Origin: Catenovulum adriaticum
Lineage (GTDB): Bacteria; Pseudomonadota; Gammaproteobacteria; Enterobacterales; Alteromonadaceae
DNA length: 64,000 nucleotides
Direction: 5' to 3'
Assembly: GCF_026725475.1 (NCBI RefSeq)
Contig: NZ_CP109965.1
Coordinates: 1,674,001-1,738,000, forward strand
The translations under genes and the position numbers were made by a program. Under the pieces are notes generated by a model, which did no database searches, was not told the DNA's origin, and worked only from the letters and a program-made list of their open reading frames with translations. Positions 52,364 to 61,113 of this stretch are shown here, piece by piece. Each line of letters begins with the position of its first letter. Within the stretch, counting starts at the first letter, position 1.

Positions 52364-53059
52364 GTGCCTTTTAATTCGCCACCTCAAATAGATTTTTCAA
52401 GCGTACTTGCTGCTAACGTGCATGATATGAAAAACTCATTATGTTTATTGCTACAATCAATTGATGAACTAAGTGATAAAGCAAAAAAAAATAATGATAG
52501 TTCAACCCATGAATTAGCCAAGCTACATTACGAAGCATCTCGTTTAAATTCAAATTTATTACAAATGCTCAGTTTATATAGAGCCGAAAAGCAGCAACTC
52601 CCAGTCAATATTGATGAATATTATATAATCGATATTTTGGATGAAATAATCACTAAAAATCAGATTTATCTAGATAATAAAAGAATCAGCGTGAAATTAG
52701 ACGTTGCCGACGAGTTATATTGGTACTTAGATATTGATCTTATTTCTAATCTACTAAATGATGTGTTTATCAATGCGATGCGATATACCAAGGATCAAAT
52801 TTGTATTCAAGCTGAAATACAAAATTCAAGATTGGTGCTTTGCATCAACGATAACGGCGATGGCTACTGTGAGTCTATGCTCCAACAAAATGATTTAAGC
52901 ATGCAAGCACTTAATTTATCCGCTGGTCACACAGGTTTAGGTTTATTTTTTGCGAAAATTATTGCCGATGCTCACCAAACAGATGGAAAAAGTGGCGACA
53001 TTAGTTTGCAAAATGGCGGGCTGCTCGGTGGAAGTCTATTTAAACTGACATTGCCTTAA
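52364..53059 (+). CDS. Sensor-less soluble histidine kinase
   Basis: 231 residues from a GTG start 2 bases after the regulator's stop, so translation is coupled. Short N-terminal part with the phospho-acceptor motif VHDMKNSLCLLLQSI (His20), then an HATPase_c domain with the N box (NDVFINAMRYT), DNGDGY and the G box GHTGLGLFFAKII. No signal peptide, membrane helix, PAS or HAMP, so its input must come from another protein. Partner of the REC-TPR protein (inferred from adjacency). Confidence 0.87.
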   Translation: MPFNSPPQIDFSSVLAANVHDMKNSLCLLLQSIDELSDKAKKNNDSSTHELAKLHYEASRLNSNLLQMLSLYRAEKQQLPVNIDEYYIIDILDEIITKNQIYLDNKRISVKLDVADELYWYLDIDLISNLLNDVFINAMRYTKDQICIQAEIQNSRLVLCINDNGDGYCESMLQQNDLSMQALNLSAGHTGLGLFFAKIIADAHQTDGKSGDISLQNGGLLGGSLFKLTLP

Positions 53060-53202
53060 AAAATAATAATAGTTTTATATTCTTGTTCGACTAATTTAAA
53101 TTATTCTTGTACTATCAAATATTTGGTATACCACTTATATCAAACAAAACTAACGAATAAAACACTAAAAATGAACGTTAATTCATAAATTTAGGAATTG
53201 TG

Positions 53203-53970
53203 ATGATTTTTACCATTGTTATTGCTCTTGTTATTGCACTGGTTGTACTAGCTATAATAATAAACGCGGTTCAACAACATAAAGAAAAAATTGAATCGGA
53301 TAAACGAAATGAATTAGCAAAATACAAGCATACGGTCGAAGAAACCGAAAATTTGTTAATGAATATTGGCAACTTCCCTGTTAGTCCTCAACTTATTTTA
53401 ATTTTGCATCAAAGATTACTAGATGCAATCAAAGCTATGGCTGAATTAATGCCTGAATCAACAGACTTTCGTCAACGGCTTCGTGATACCCAAGAAAGAG
53501 TTAAAAATGTATCCACACAGCAACCGCAAGTTAACGACGAAGATTTTAATTTACCCGACGATGAGCGGGCAACTATAGCTTTGATTCAAGGCATAAAAAA
53601 ATTACGCACGGCATTACGCTCAGAACACACTAAAGGCAAAGTTGATCCTCAACTTTTTATGACCGAAGATAAACGCCTAGATGCACTTCAACTTAGAATA
53701 AACGTTGAGAGTTTAATGAAACGCGGCAACATGGCTAGACAAAGCCAAATGCTGGGATCTGCTCGTCAATATTATGAAAAAGCATTGGCGACTATCGACG
53801 CTCAAGCAATACGATCAGAATATGCTAACCAAAGAAAAGTTGAACTGACGACACGATTACGCGAAATTACCGAAGAACTTAAAAATACCAATGAAAAAGA
53901 CAGACGTAAAAAAGCGGCAGACGAAGAAGATGATTTGGATGTGTTATTCCAACCTAAGAAAAAATGGTAA
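53203..53970 (+). CDS. Membrane-anchored coiled-coil protein of unknown function
   Basis: 255 residues from the ATG at 53203; AGGA (53193-53196) spaces it better than the overlapping GTG at 53200. N-terminal helix (FTIVIALVIALVVLAIIINAV) anchors a cytosolic part that is nearly all helical and charged: QQHKEKIESDKRNELAKYKH, then two helical segments, and an acidic-then-basic end (DEEDDLDVLFQPKKKW). No known domain recognised. It follows the kinase by about 140 bases on the same strand and has its own strong terminator. Confidence 0.65.
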   Translation: MIFTIVIALVIALVVLAIIINAVQQHKEKIESDKRNELAKYKHTVEETENLLMNIGNFPVSPQLILILHQRLLDAIKAMAELMPESTDFRQRLRDTQERVKNVSTQQPQVNDEDFNLPDDERATIALIQGIKKLRTALRSEHTKGKVDPQLFMTEDKRLDALQLRINVESLMKRGNMARQSQMLGSARQYYEKALATIDAQAIRSEYANQRKVELTTRLREITEELKNTNEKDRRKKAADEEDDLDVLFQPKKKW

Positions 53971-54000
53971 ATAGCACTAATTGATCAAACCATAAGTAAT

Positions 54001-54029
54001 AAAAAATGCAGCATTCGCTGCATTTTTTA
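54001..54029 (+). terminator. Terminator after the coiled-coil protein gene
   Basis: Perfect 12-bp stem AAAAAATGCAGC (54001-54012) / GCTGCATTTTTT (54017-54028), loop ATTC, with six T. Confidence 0.87.
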
Positions 54030-54359
54030 TTACTACTGATCCCTTTTAGCTCTTTGATAACCTCCGCTTGCACCTATCTTAACGCTGTCGTGCGCACAAA
54101 AAATATAAACTCTACAGGCAAAATAAGTGCACTTATTTCCTGTCTAACTGCAGGGCAAGACCATACTTTAATCGATTGCCAATATTTAAATGGGGGATCA
54201 ATCATTTAAAATACAGGATTTTGCCCTGTCTATAATTGGCATTTATCTCGCGATCTCATTGACCTCATTCGTTATCTGTTTTGTTTCCAAATTAGCTTTG
54301 TACTTAAGCTTTTAACCTCTCAAGCCTCTAAAATTTTAGATTTTAGATTTTAGATAAAA

Positions 54360-54393
54360 AAATACCTGAATAACTTTCATCATTCAGGTATTT
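54360..54393 (-). terminator. Terminator after topA
   Basis: Perfect 12-bp stem AAATACCTGAAT (54360-54371) / ATTCAGGTATTT (54382-54393), 10-base loop; on the minus strand a run of T follows. Confidence 0.87.
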
Positions 54394-54417
54394 ATAAATG
54401 AATTTAACCCAAGTCAG

Positions 54418-57048
54418 TTATTTTTTAGGTTTTTTCATCTTAGAATCATCAGCCACCCATTTGCCGTCTACATAATGAGCCACCCATCCAGATGCTTTAC
54501 CATCCATTTCAGACGCCACATATTGCTCTTTGTTTTTACGGCTAAACTTAATAATAGCTAAATTACCCATTGGATCTTTTTCTGGCGCATCGGCTAAATA
54601 TTTAAATTTATCCGAAATCCTATCTTTAAAACGTTTTAACTCTTCTACTTTAGGTGCTCTGGTTTCACGAGATTTAGGAAAGTTATGAGCAGCCATAAAA
54701 ATACCAGACGCGCCGTCTCGCAACACAAAATAAGCGTCAGACTTTTCGCATGGTAACTCTGGTAAATGAACAGGATCTTCTTTTGGCGGCGCAGGTTGTC
54801 CGCTACGGAGCAATTTACGCGTATTTTTACACTCATCGTTGGTGCAGCCAAAATATTTACCAAATCGACCATTTTTAAGTTGCATGTCTGAACCACATTT
54901 ATCGCATTCAATAACGGGTCCATCATAACCTTTAATTTTAAACTGGCCTTTTTCTATTTCGTAACCATCACATGTTGGGTTATTACCACACACATGCAAT
55001 TTACGCTCAGTATCAATTAAATAACTGTCCATCGCAGTGCCACATTTTGTACAGCGACGTTTTGCACGCAGAGCATTCGTTTCAGCTTCATCATCGTTTG
55101 CATCAACCGCTTCTTCACCTGAGGTTAAATTCATGGTTTTTGTGCAGCGCTCTTTTGGCGGCAGTGCATAACCTGAACAGCCAAGAAAAACCCCAGTAGA
55201 AGCAGTTCTAATCGTCATATGCCGCCCACATTCAGGGCAATCAATATCAACAGGTATCGGTTGATTCGGCCGCATTCCGCCTTCTTCAACCCCTTGCTCT
55301 GCTTTATTTAGTTGATGACTAAATCCTGCATAAAACTTGTCTAGTAAGTTAATCCAGTCAAGTGAACCTTGCGCGACTTCATCTAAATGCTTTTCCATGT
55401 TTGCGGTAAAATCAAAACTCATTAAGTCATCAAAATTATTGACTAGTCGATCCGTGACGATTTCACCCATTTTTTCAGCATAAAAACGTTTGCTTTCTAA
55501 GCGTACATACCCTCTGTCTTGAATGGTACTAATAATAGCAGCATAAGTTGAAGGTCGGCCGATGCCGCGTTTTTCAAGTTCTTTAACCAAAGCTGCTTCA
55601 CTATAGCGAGCGGTTGGTTTAGTAAAATGTTGTGACGGGTTAAGCTCAACTAAATTTAATAGTTCGCCTACTTTAACATCTGGTAAAAGCTGATCCTGTG
55701 CGCCTTTTTTGCTGGCTGGTGGCTGTGCTTTTGTCCAACCATCAAACACCAATACTCGGCCTTTTGCTTTTAATTCAAACTCGTCCGCTTTAACCGTAAT
55801 GGTACTCGCGTTATATTTAGCCGGTGTCATCTGACAGGCAACAAATTGGCGCCAGATGAGCTCATATAATTTTTTAGCATCTGCATCTACGCCATCAACC
55901 ATATCCGCCACGACAGTGACCGAAGAAGGACGTATTGCTTCATGCGCCTCTTGCGCATTTTCTTTACTGCCATACGTATTGGCAGATTCTGGTAGATACT
56001 TAGCACCATAATTATCGCTAATATAATCACGACAAGTTGCAACAGCCTCTGAACTCAAATTAGTTGAGTCTGTACGCATATAGGTGATATAACCCGCTTC
56101 ATAAAGCCGCTGAGCCAACATCATGGTTTTTTTAACACCGTAACCTAAACGTGTGCTGGATGCCTGTTGCAATGTTGAAGTAATAAAAGGGGCACTTGGC
56201 TTACTAGAAGTTGGCCGAGTTTCACAATCACTAACTTCATAATTTGCTGATTTTAACGTGGCCAGTGCGGCATCAGTTTGGGCTTTATTGGTTGGTCTGA
56301 ACGATTTACCCGCTTGTTTAGCCACATCTAATTGTAAGTCAACCTTGCCTTTAGTTTGAGTATCCGCTTTAACTTCCCAATACTCTTCCGGCACAAAGGC
56401 TTTAATTTCTTGCTCGCGCTCTACCACTAATCTAACGGCAACTGATTGAACCCGCCCGGCGGATAACCCTCTGGCGACTTTTTTCCATAACAATGGCGAC
56501 ACCATAAAACCAACCACACGATCTAAAAAGCGACGTGCTTGTTGGGCATTAACTCGGTCAATGTTGAGCTCATCGGGTTGTGAAAAAGCTTCTTTAATCG
56601 CTTTTTTTGTGATTTCGTTAAATACAACACGTTTGTATTTATCATCGTCACCACCAATAATTTCACGAAGGTGCCAAGCAATAGCCTCCCCTTCTCTATC
56701 CAAATCCGTTGCGAGATAGACGGTATCAGCGTTTTTGGCTAGCTTTTGTAATTCTGCGACAACTTTTTCTTTCCCCGGCAAAATATCGTATTCTGCTTGC
56801 CAGTTATTTTCAGGGTCTACCCCCATTCTTGCGACTAAAGCGGCTTTTTCTTTTTTCTTTTTAAAAGCGGCTTTTTCTTCAGCTGTCATTTTTTTTGTAT
56901 CGGCGGTCAGGGTCGATTTGCCTTTTGACGAGGTTGGCAAATCACGAACATGCCCGACACTCGACTTAACAATATAATTACTGCCAAGATATTTATTAAT
57001 CGTCTTAGCTTTAGCCGGTGACTCGACTATTACAAGTGATTTTCCCAT
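54418..57048 (-). CDS. topA: DNA topoisomerase I
   Basis: 876 residues (E. coli TopA 865). N-terminal Toprim domain (SLVIVESPAKAKTINKYL; DLDREGEAIAWHL with the metal-binding DxDxE), the catalytic tyrosine in GYITYMRTDSTNLS near residue 330, and three C-terminal cysteine-rich zinc-binding units (CPECGRHM; CTKCGTAM; CDKCGSDM). It relaxes negative supercoils. A 12-bp terminator follows. Divergent region upstream holds no other gene. Confidence 0.97.
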   Translation of the reverse strand: MGKSLVIVESPAKAKTINKYLGSNYIVKSSVGHVRDLPTSSKGKSTLTADTKKMTAEEKAAFKKKKEKAALVARMGVDPENNWQAEYDILPGKEKVVAELQKLAKNADTVYLATDLDREGEAIAWHLREIIGGDDDKYKRVVFNEITKKAIKEAFSQPDELNIDRVNAQQARRFLDRVVGFMVSPLLWKKVARGLSAGRVQSVAVRLVVEREQEIKAFVPEEYWEVKADTQTKGKVDLQLDVAKQAGKSFRPTNKAQTDAALATLKSANYEVSDCETRPTSSKPSAPFITSTLQQASSTRLGYGVKKTMMLAQRLYEAGYITYMRTDSTNLSSEAVATCRDYISDNYGAKYLPESANTYGSKENAQEAHEAIRPSSVTVVADMVDGVDADAKKLYELIWRQFVACQMTPAKYNASTITVKADEFELKAKGRVLVFDGWTKAQPPASKKGAQDQLLPDVKVGELLNLVELNPSQHFTKPTARYSEAALVKELEKRGIGRPSTYAAIISTIQDRGYVRLESKRFYAEKMGEIVTDRLVNNFDDLMSFDFTANMEKHLDEVAQGSLDWINLLDKFYAGFSHQLNKAEQGVEEGGMRPNQPIPVDIDCPECGRHMTIRTASTGVFLGCSGYALPPKERCTKTMNLTSGEEAVDANDDEAETNALRAKRRCTKCGTAMDSYLIDTERKLHVCGNNPTCDGYEIEKGQFKIKGYDGPVIECDKCGSDMQLKNGRFGKYFGCTNDECKNTRKLLRSGQPAPPKEDPVHLPELPCEKSDAYFVLRDGASGIFMAAHNFPKSRETRAPKVEELKRFKDRISDKFKYLADAPEKDPMGNLAIIKFSRKNKEQYVASEMDGKASGWVAHYVDGKWVADDSKMKKPKK

Positions 57049-57381
57049 GAGTTATCAGTAAGTCTTATTATTCGGTTTCATTTAGGCGTTAATTTTTACG
57101 TTATTTCATTTGTTAACGCCGCGTCTTTTTTAGGTATATCGACAAAACGCCAATGTAGCAAGCAATTTTATGCACAAAAGCCAGATAAAGGTTTGATTGC
57201 TTTCTTTTTCAACGATAAAGCAGACTATAGTGGCTTTTTTTGATTTTAAAAGGGCAAGGCTTGAAATTTATTTTAAAGACTGTTGCTTATATATTTCAGC
57301 GGATATACAAAAAGAGCCAGTAAAACTGGCTCTTTTAGCTTATTTATTAACTTTAACTATTACGCTTAAGTATTTTTGTTT
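57049..57381. other. Intergenic region upstream of topA
   Basis: 333 bases. The left part is the topA promoter region (minus strand); the right part holds the terminator of the Ig-like lipoprotein gene (57310-57336). No gene; a 62-codon plus-strand frame overlapping the terminator is not credible. Confidence 0.55.
57310..57336 (-). terminator. Terminator after the Ig-like lipoprotein gene
   Basis: Perfect 11-bp stem AAAAGAGCCAG (57310-57320) / CTGGCTCTTTT (57326-57336), loop TAAAA; the minus strand then reads TTGTATATCC. Confidence 0.85.
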
Positions 57382-60300
57382 TTAGCCATCATCGACAATT
57401 GAAAATTGATAACTAGAAACCACACCTAAAGGTGATGTCACTGTGATAGTACCAATACCTGAACTCGTCCCATTTGGCTCGCTTTCTTGTTTTAAGGTAA
57501 AGCTAAAACCTTGAGGAATTGGTGTGGCAGTATTAGGGTAATCATAGCTGGAAGGGCCAGATATTTCGCCATTATCAATTGATAAGCTCACTGTCGTGCC
57601 TGCTGGCATAGGGTTATTGTTAATATCCGTGATATAAGCAGTAAAGGAGACTGCTGGCTGACCTGAAGCGGTTGTTAAATCAACCAATGTAACTGAATTT
57701 CCAGCGCTATCTCTGACATTAAAATAAGCCTCACTTCCAGACATAACAATAACACTGCTGTCTCTCACGTGAACAAAGTTTCGGGTACAGTTGTTATCAT
57801 TCTCACACAAAATACCATCAAATAAATTATTACCGCGGTTATAAGTAAAATCTTTATTAAAATCTACTGGCTCTTCATGGTCACCACCGGCTAAACAGCT
57901 TGAATCACCCACAGGTAAAGCACCCGGCGCGGCGGTTCCATCTGCTAAACGACCACAAAATTGATTATCTTCATTATGATCTAAAAAAGCTTCGGATAAA
58001 TCAGCAAAAGTTTCATTTGAGTCATAATATCCATTACCATTTGAATCAACAAAACTTTCTTCCCCTACCGCGTAAGCTAATATATTGGCACGCCCACTAC
58101 GCGGACGAGTCAATGGTAAGGGCTGTAGGTTTACACTGTCATAGCAAGGAACGCCTTGAGCTGGTACATCATTAGCCGGATCATTATCATTGCCCACATC
58201 ACACATGCCGTCGTTAAGATTATTTCCTGTTGGCCTTTCATTTTGGCCAGTCCAAATAACAGAACATGCACCATTATCAGTCAAACAATTAGGCTCTATT
58301 TCCCCCCCATGCGTAATAAAGCTAATAGCAGTGCCATCTGGGACCGGGTTATTAAAATGATCAGCTAAACGTATCGTAACAGGGTTTTCTTCACCATCAT
58401 TTGACCAAGTTTCAATATTTAGAGTTTCAACAGATAAAGAAACACTATTCTGGTCTGCTAGCCCTGTTGAAACAGCCAAACGACGCGAAACCGCTTGAAT
58501 TTTAGGACTATAAGAATCCCCGTTTTCATCCACTAATTCAGCTAACACCACCAGTGGCGTTGGTGCTCTACCGGCTTTAGCTTTAATATAGACTTTACCT
58601 TCAGAGTCAGATCTGGCTTGTTCTGGTGTCACTTCTATCCCTGCGCCTTCTGCTGTGACAGAAAAAACCACTTCTTGATTGGCTAACGGGTTATTATCAT
58701 TCCCTAATACTTGAAACACTAAGTCAGCTTGAGAAGCTAAACCTGTACCCGGATAACTTAATCTAAAGGCTTCGGTATCACCGTCAATAGAAGCTTCAAT
58801 AAATTTAATATAAGATGCATCTGCCTGAGCTAAGCTAATGGTTGTTGATGCATTTAATGTTGTACTGCCAACAGTCGCTTCAGCTGTAATAACATCACTG
58901 CCTTTACAACTATCAGAGCGATAAATCGCGGTAGCCCGACCATTAATAGCCGTAACACTGGCATCAATAAAAGCGGTGCCAGCTTCGACACAAGTCGAAT
59001 TTAAGTTAATCACCACTGGTTTATCATATATAGATAAGTCACTTTGATTCACTAAATCTATAGTTAAAACTGCGGTATTGCCAATAGCTAAAGCACCATT
59101 TAAATTATTGGCTATGACTTCATTTTCAAAGTCACCTGAAACATTATTACCCATTAATATAACAGGTGAAATAATTGAAAAATCAACAGACTTACTAGAG
59201 TTATTAGCGTTAACTGTTAATGTTCGTGCGCCACTTTCATTACCTGCAAATAAAGTCACATACGCAAGACCATTTTCATCTGTTATTACACGCCCTGTAC
59301 TCGGACTTAAGCTACCAAAATCAACGCTCGCACTAATGAGTTTATTTTGAATCGGGGTGGAACTGCCAGCCCGAGTTATTTTAAGCTGGGCAACACCATC
59401 TTCGGGTACGGAGCTAACATCCACTTCAGAGCAATTGGCAATGTCAAATGCCGCATTGGCATTATTATCACAATCATAAAAATTAACCGCGATGTCATAT
59501 TCTTCTTCAGCTAAATTATCATCACCTTCAGAGGTAAATGATAATGTATCAGTTACATTATTGTAATTCACTGTAACTGTACCAGCGCCTTTGACTGTTC
59601 CGGCACTGATATCAACATAAGCCTGCCCATTTTCATCCGTTAAGGCTGTGCCTATACTTGGGAAAATTTCACCGATAGTCGCACTATAGGTAACCACTTT
59701 ATTTTCTAGAGGATCGCCATTTTCATCTAATAAGGTTGCCTCTAAAATACCAGGGTTACTTTGACTAATATTAAATGTTGTTGTGACTCCATCTGATTCA
59801 TATAAATTCAAATTTAAGCTTTGACTGGTTGAAACTTCACTTTGTGCATCTCCGGCACTTGAGAATACAATAGACTCAGATAAATCTATTGTATTGATAC
59901 CATCTAAAACTTGGGTACTAATACTGACTGTGCCTGCACTTTCAACTTGCCCGGCACCTAAAGTTAAACTCGCTTCACCTTGGGCATCGGTTACAATATC
60001 GCCTGAACTGGGGTTAAGAGACCCTAATGAAGTCGACACATTAATTAAATTATTTGCAACCGCACTTTGTTGATTAGTCAAAGTAACTTTAATAATGCCA
60101 GGCTGATCCTCTGATATTTGATTTATTTCATTTCCATTGACATCAACTAATTGAGCTGCAAGCTGATAACCATGTGTGGGGGTGACTGTTGTAGTATTGA
60201 CCTGATAAACAAAACTTTCTGAAGCCGTATCATAATTAATGATAATTTCATCAGCGCCGGTTGCACCATTGCTATAAATTCTAAAAATAGCTTTACCGTC

Positions 60301-60984
60301 ATCATTCGAGATAGCATTGCCATTTTCAGGCAATAATTTACCTGTCCCTGCAGATGCTGTAATCAGTTTATTTGCTACTGGCTGCTGGTTTGCTGTTGAT
60401 TCAACAGTCACTACAAAATATAACGGGCTAGCTTGGTTGATTTCGGAACTTTGAGTACATTGTTCAATTTCAGACACTAAACTTAAGCTACTGTCATCAC
60501 AAATATAACTTTGTGCGCTAATTGAAAAGCCTGAGCCTGTTGGATCATCATCTTCTCCATCGCCTAGGCTTTCTACTGGATAACTTTCGGTAATATCCTC
60601 ATCATCAGTGCTAAAAGTTGCGGTTAAAGTGCCTGAATTAGCCTGATTGCCCGGTTTTAACTTAATTTCAGCGACCCCATCTGAACCTGTTAGCCGGTTA
60701 CCTGTGCTGGGCTCTAAAATACCAACGGGCGTGCTAAATGTAATAATTTTATTGGCTGCGGGTTCACCATCTTTCGTTAATGTAGCTAAGACAGTCAGTG
60801 GGTTACTTTGCGATGTAATATGTGATTCTTCCCCTTGCGAATCTATTGCCGTAATTGTGATCTTATAAATTGAATTATCAGCATTTTCATCTGTATCTCC
60901 GTTTTCTAGCGAGCCACCACCGCCACAAGCGGTTAAGGTTAGTGAAATCACAACGAACAGCCAATAGCGAAACAGCTTTAGCAT
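57382..60984 (-). CDS. Large Ig-like (Big_1-type) repeat lipoprotein
   Basis: 1200 residues from the ATG at 60984, which has GGAG upstream; an ATG 4 codons earlier has no such site. Lipobox SLTLTACGGGG (Cys near 20). At least five, perhaps eight, tandem bacterial Ig-like domains of the invasin/intimin type, each with a 'NKxI ... G.L.P..G ... TDxNGxAxV.L.AG' pattern (about residues 45-130, 160-265, 275-375, 390-485, 500-610, then more divergent). Near residue 980 an EF-hand-like loop DSNGNGYYDSNE has the canonical calcium ligands. Likely surface-exposed adhesion or matrix protein; ligand unknown. Confidence 0.82.
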   Translation of the reverse strand: MLKLFRYWLFVVISLTLTACGGGGSLENGDTDENADNSIYKITITAIDSQGEESHITSQSNPLTVLATLTKDGEPAANKIITFSTPVGILEPSTGNRLTGSDGVAEIKLKPGNQANSGTLTATFSTDDEDITESYPVESLGDGEDDDPTGSGFSISAQSYICDDSSLSLVSEIEQCTQSSEINQASPLYFVVTVESTANQQPVANKLITASAGTGKLLPENGNAISNDDGKAIFRIYSNGATGADEIIINYDTASESFVYQVNTTTVTPTHGYQLAAQLVDVNGNEINQISEDQPGIIKVTLTNQQSAVANNLINVSTSLGSLNPSSGDIVTDAQGEASLTLGAGQVESAGTVSISTQVLDGINTIDLSESIVFSSAGDAQSEVSTSQSLNLNLYESDGVTTTFNISQSNPGILEATLLDENGDPLENKVVTYSATIGEIFPSIGTALTDENGQAYVDISAGTVKGAGTVTVNYNNVTDTLSFTSEGDDNLAEEEYDIAVNFYDCDNNANAAFDIANCSEVDVSSVPEDGVAQLKITRAGSSTPIQNKLISASVDFGSLSPSTGRVITDENGLAYVTLFAGNESGARTLTVNANNSSKSVDFSIISPVILMGNNVSGDFENEVIANNLNGALAIGNTAVLTIDLVNQSDLSIYDKPVVINLNSTCVEAGTAFIDASVTAINGRATAIYRSDSCKGSDVITAEATVGSTTLNASTTISLAQADASYIKFIEASIDGDTEAFRLSYPGTGLASQADLVFQVLGNDNNPLANQEVVFSVTAEGAGIEVTPEQARSDSEGKVYIKAKAGRAPTPLVVLAELVDENGDSYSPKIQAVSRRLAVSTGLADQNSVSLSVETLNIETWSNDGEENPVTIRLADHFNNPVPDGTAISFITHGGEIEPNCLTDNGACSVIWTGQNERPTGNNLNDGMCDVGNDNDPANDVPAQGVPCYDSVNLQPLPLTRPRSGRANILAYAVGEESFVDSNGNGYYDSNETFADLSEAFLDHNEDNQFCGRLADGTAAPGALPVGDSSCLAGGDHEEPVDFNKDFTYNRGNNLFDGILCENDNNCTRNFVHVRDSSVIVMSGSEAYFNVRDSAGNSVTLVDLTTASGQPAVSFTAYITDINNNPMPAGTTVSLSIDNGEISGPSSYDYPNTATPIPQGFSFTLKQESEPNGTSSGIGTITVTSPLGVVSSYQFSIVDDG

Positions 60985-61113
60985 TTTGCACTCCATGGTC
61001 TTAGTTTATAAATTGTTGTATTCTGTCGAATAATCTAATCTTAGCCCAATTTTATTTCATGTCACAGTGGAAAATTGGAAATAACAAAAAATAGACAACA
61101 ATGGGGAACTGGC

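Larger units (their letters stand above)
53971..54417. other. Intergenic region with strong secondary structure
   Basis: 447 bases without a believable gene. It contains terminators at 54001-54029 and 54360-54393, the palindrome AAATAAGTGCACTTATTT (54121-54138) flanked by ACAGG and CCTGT, and further dyads (54151-54158/54221-54228, 54177-54183/54235-54241, 54185-54192/54203-54210). A tandem triplet of ATTTTAG-type units lies at about 54332-54354. Confidence 0.5.

Noticed and set aside
54006..54209. Plus-strand 67-codon frame
   Set aside because: Begins inside the perfect terminator hairpin at 54001-54028 and has no ribosome-binding site.
54332..54354. Three ATTTTAG-type units in tandem, seen as a possible small repeat array
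   Set aside because: Only three short AT-rich units with no spacers; not CRISPR-like and too small to be meaningful.
57197..57385. Plus-strand 62-codon frame upstream of topA
   Set aside because: Runs across the terminator at 57310-57336 and has no supporting features.
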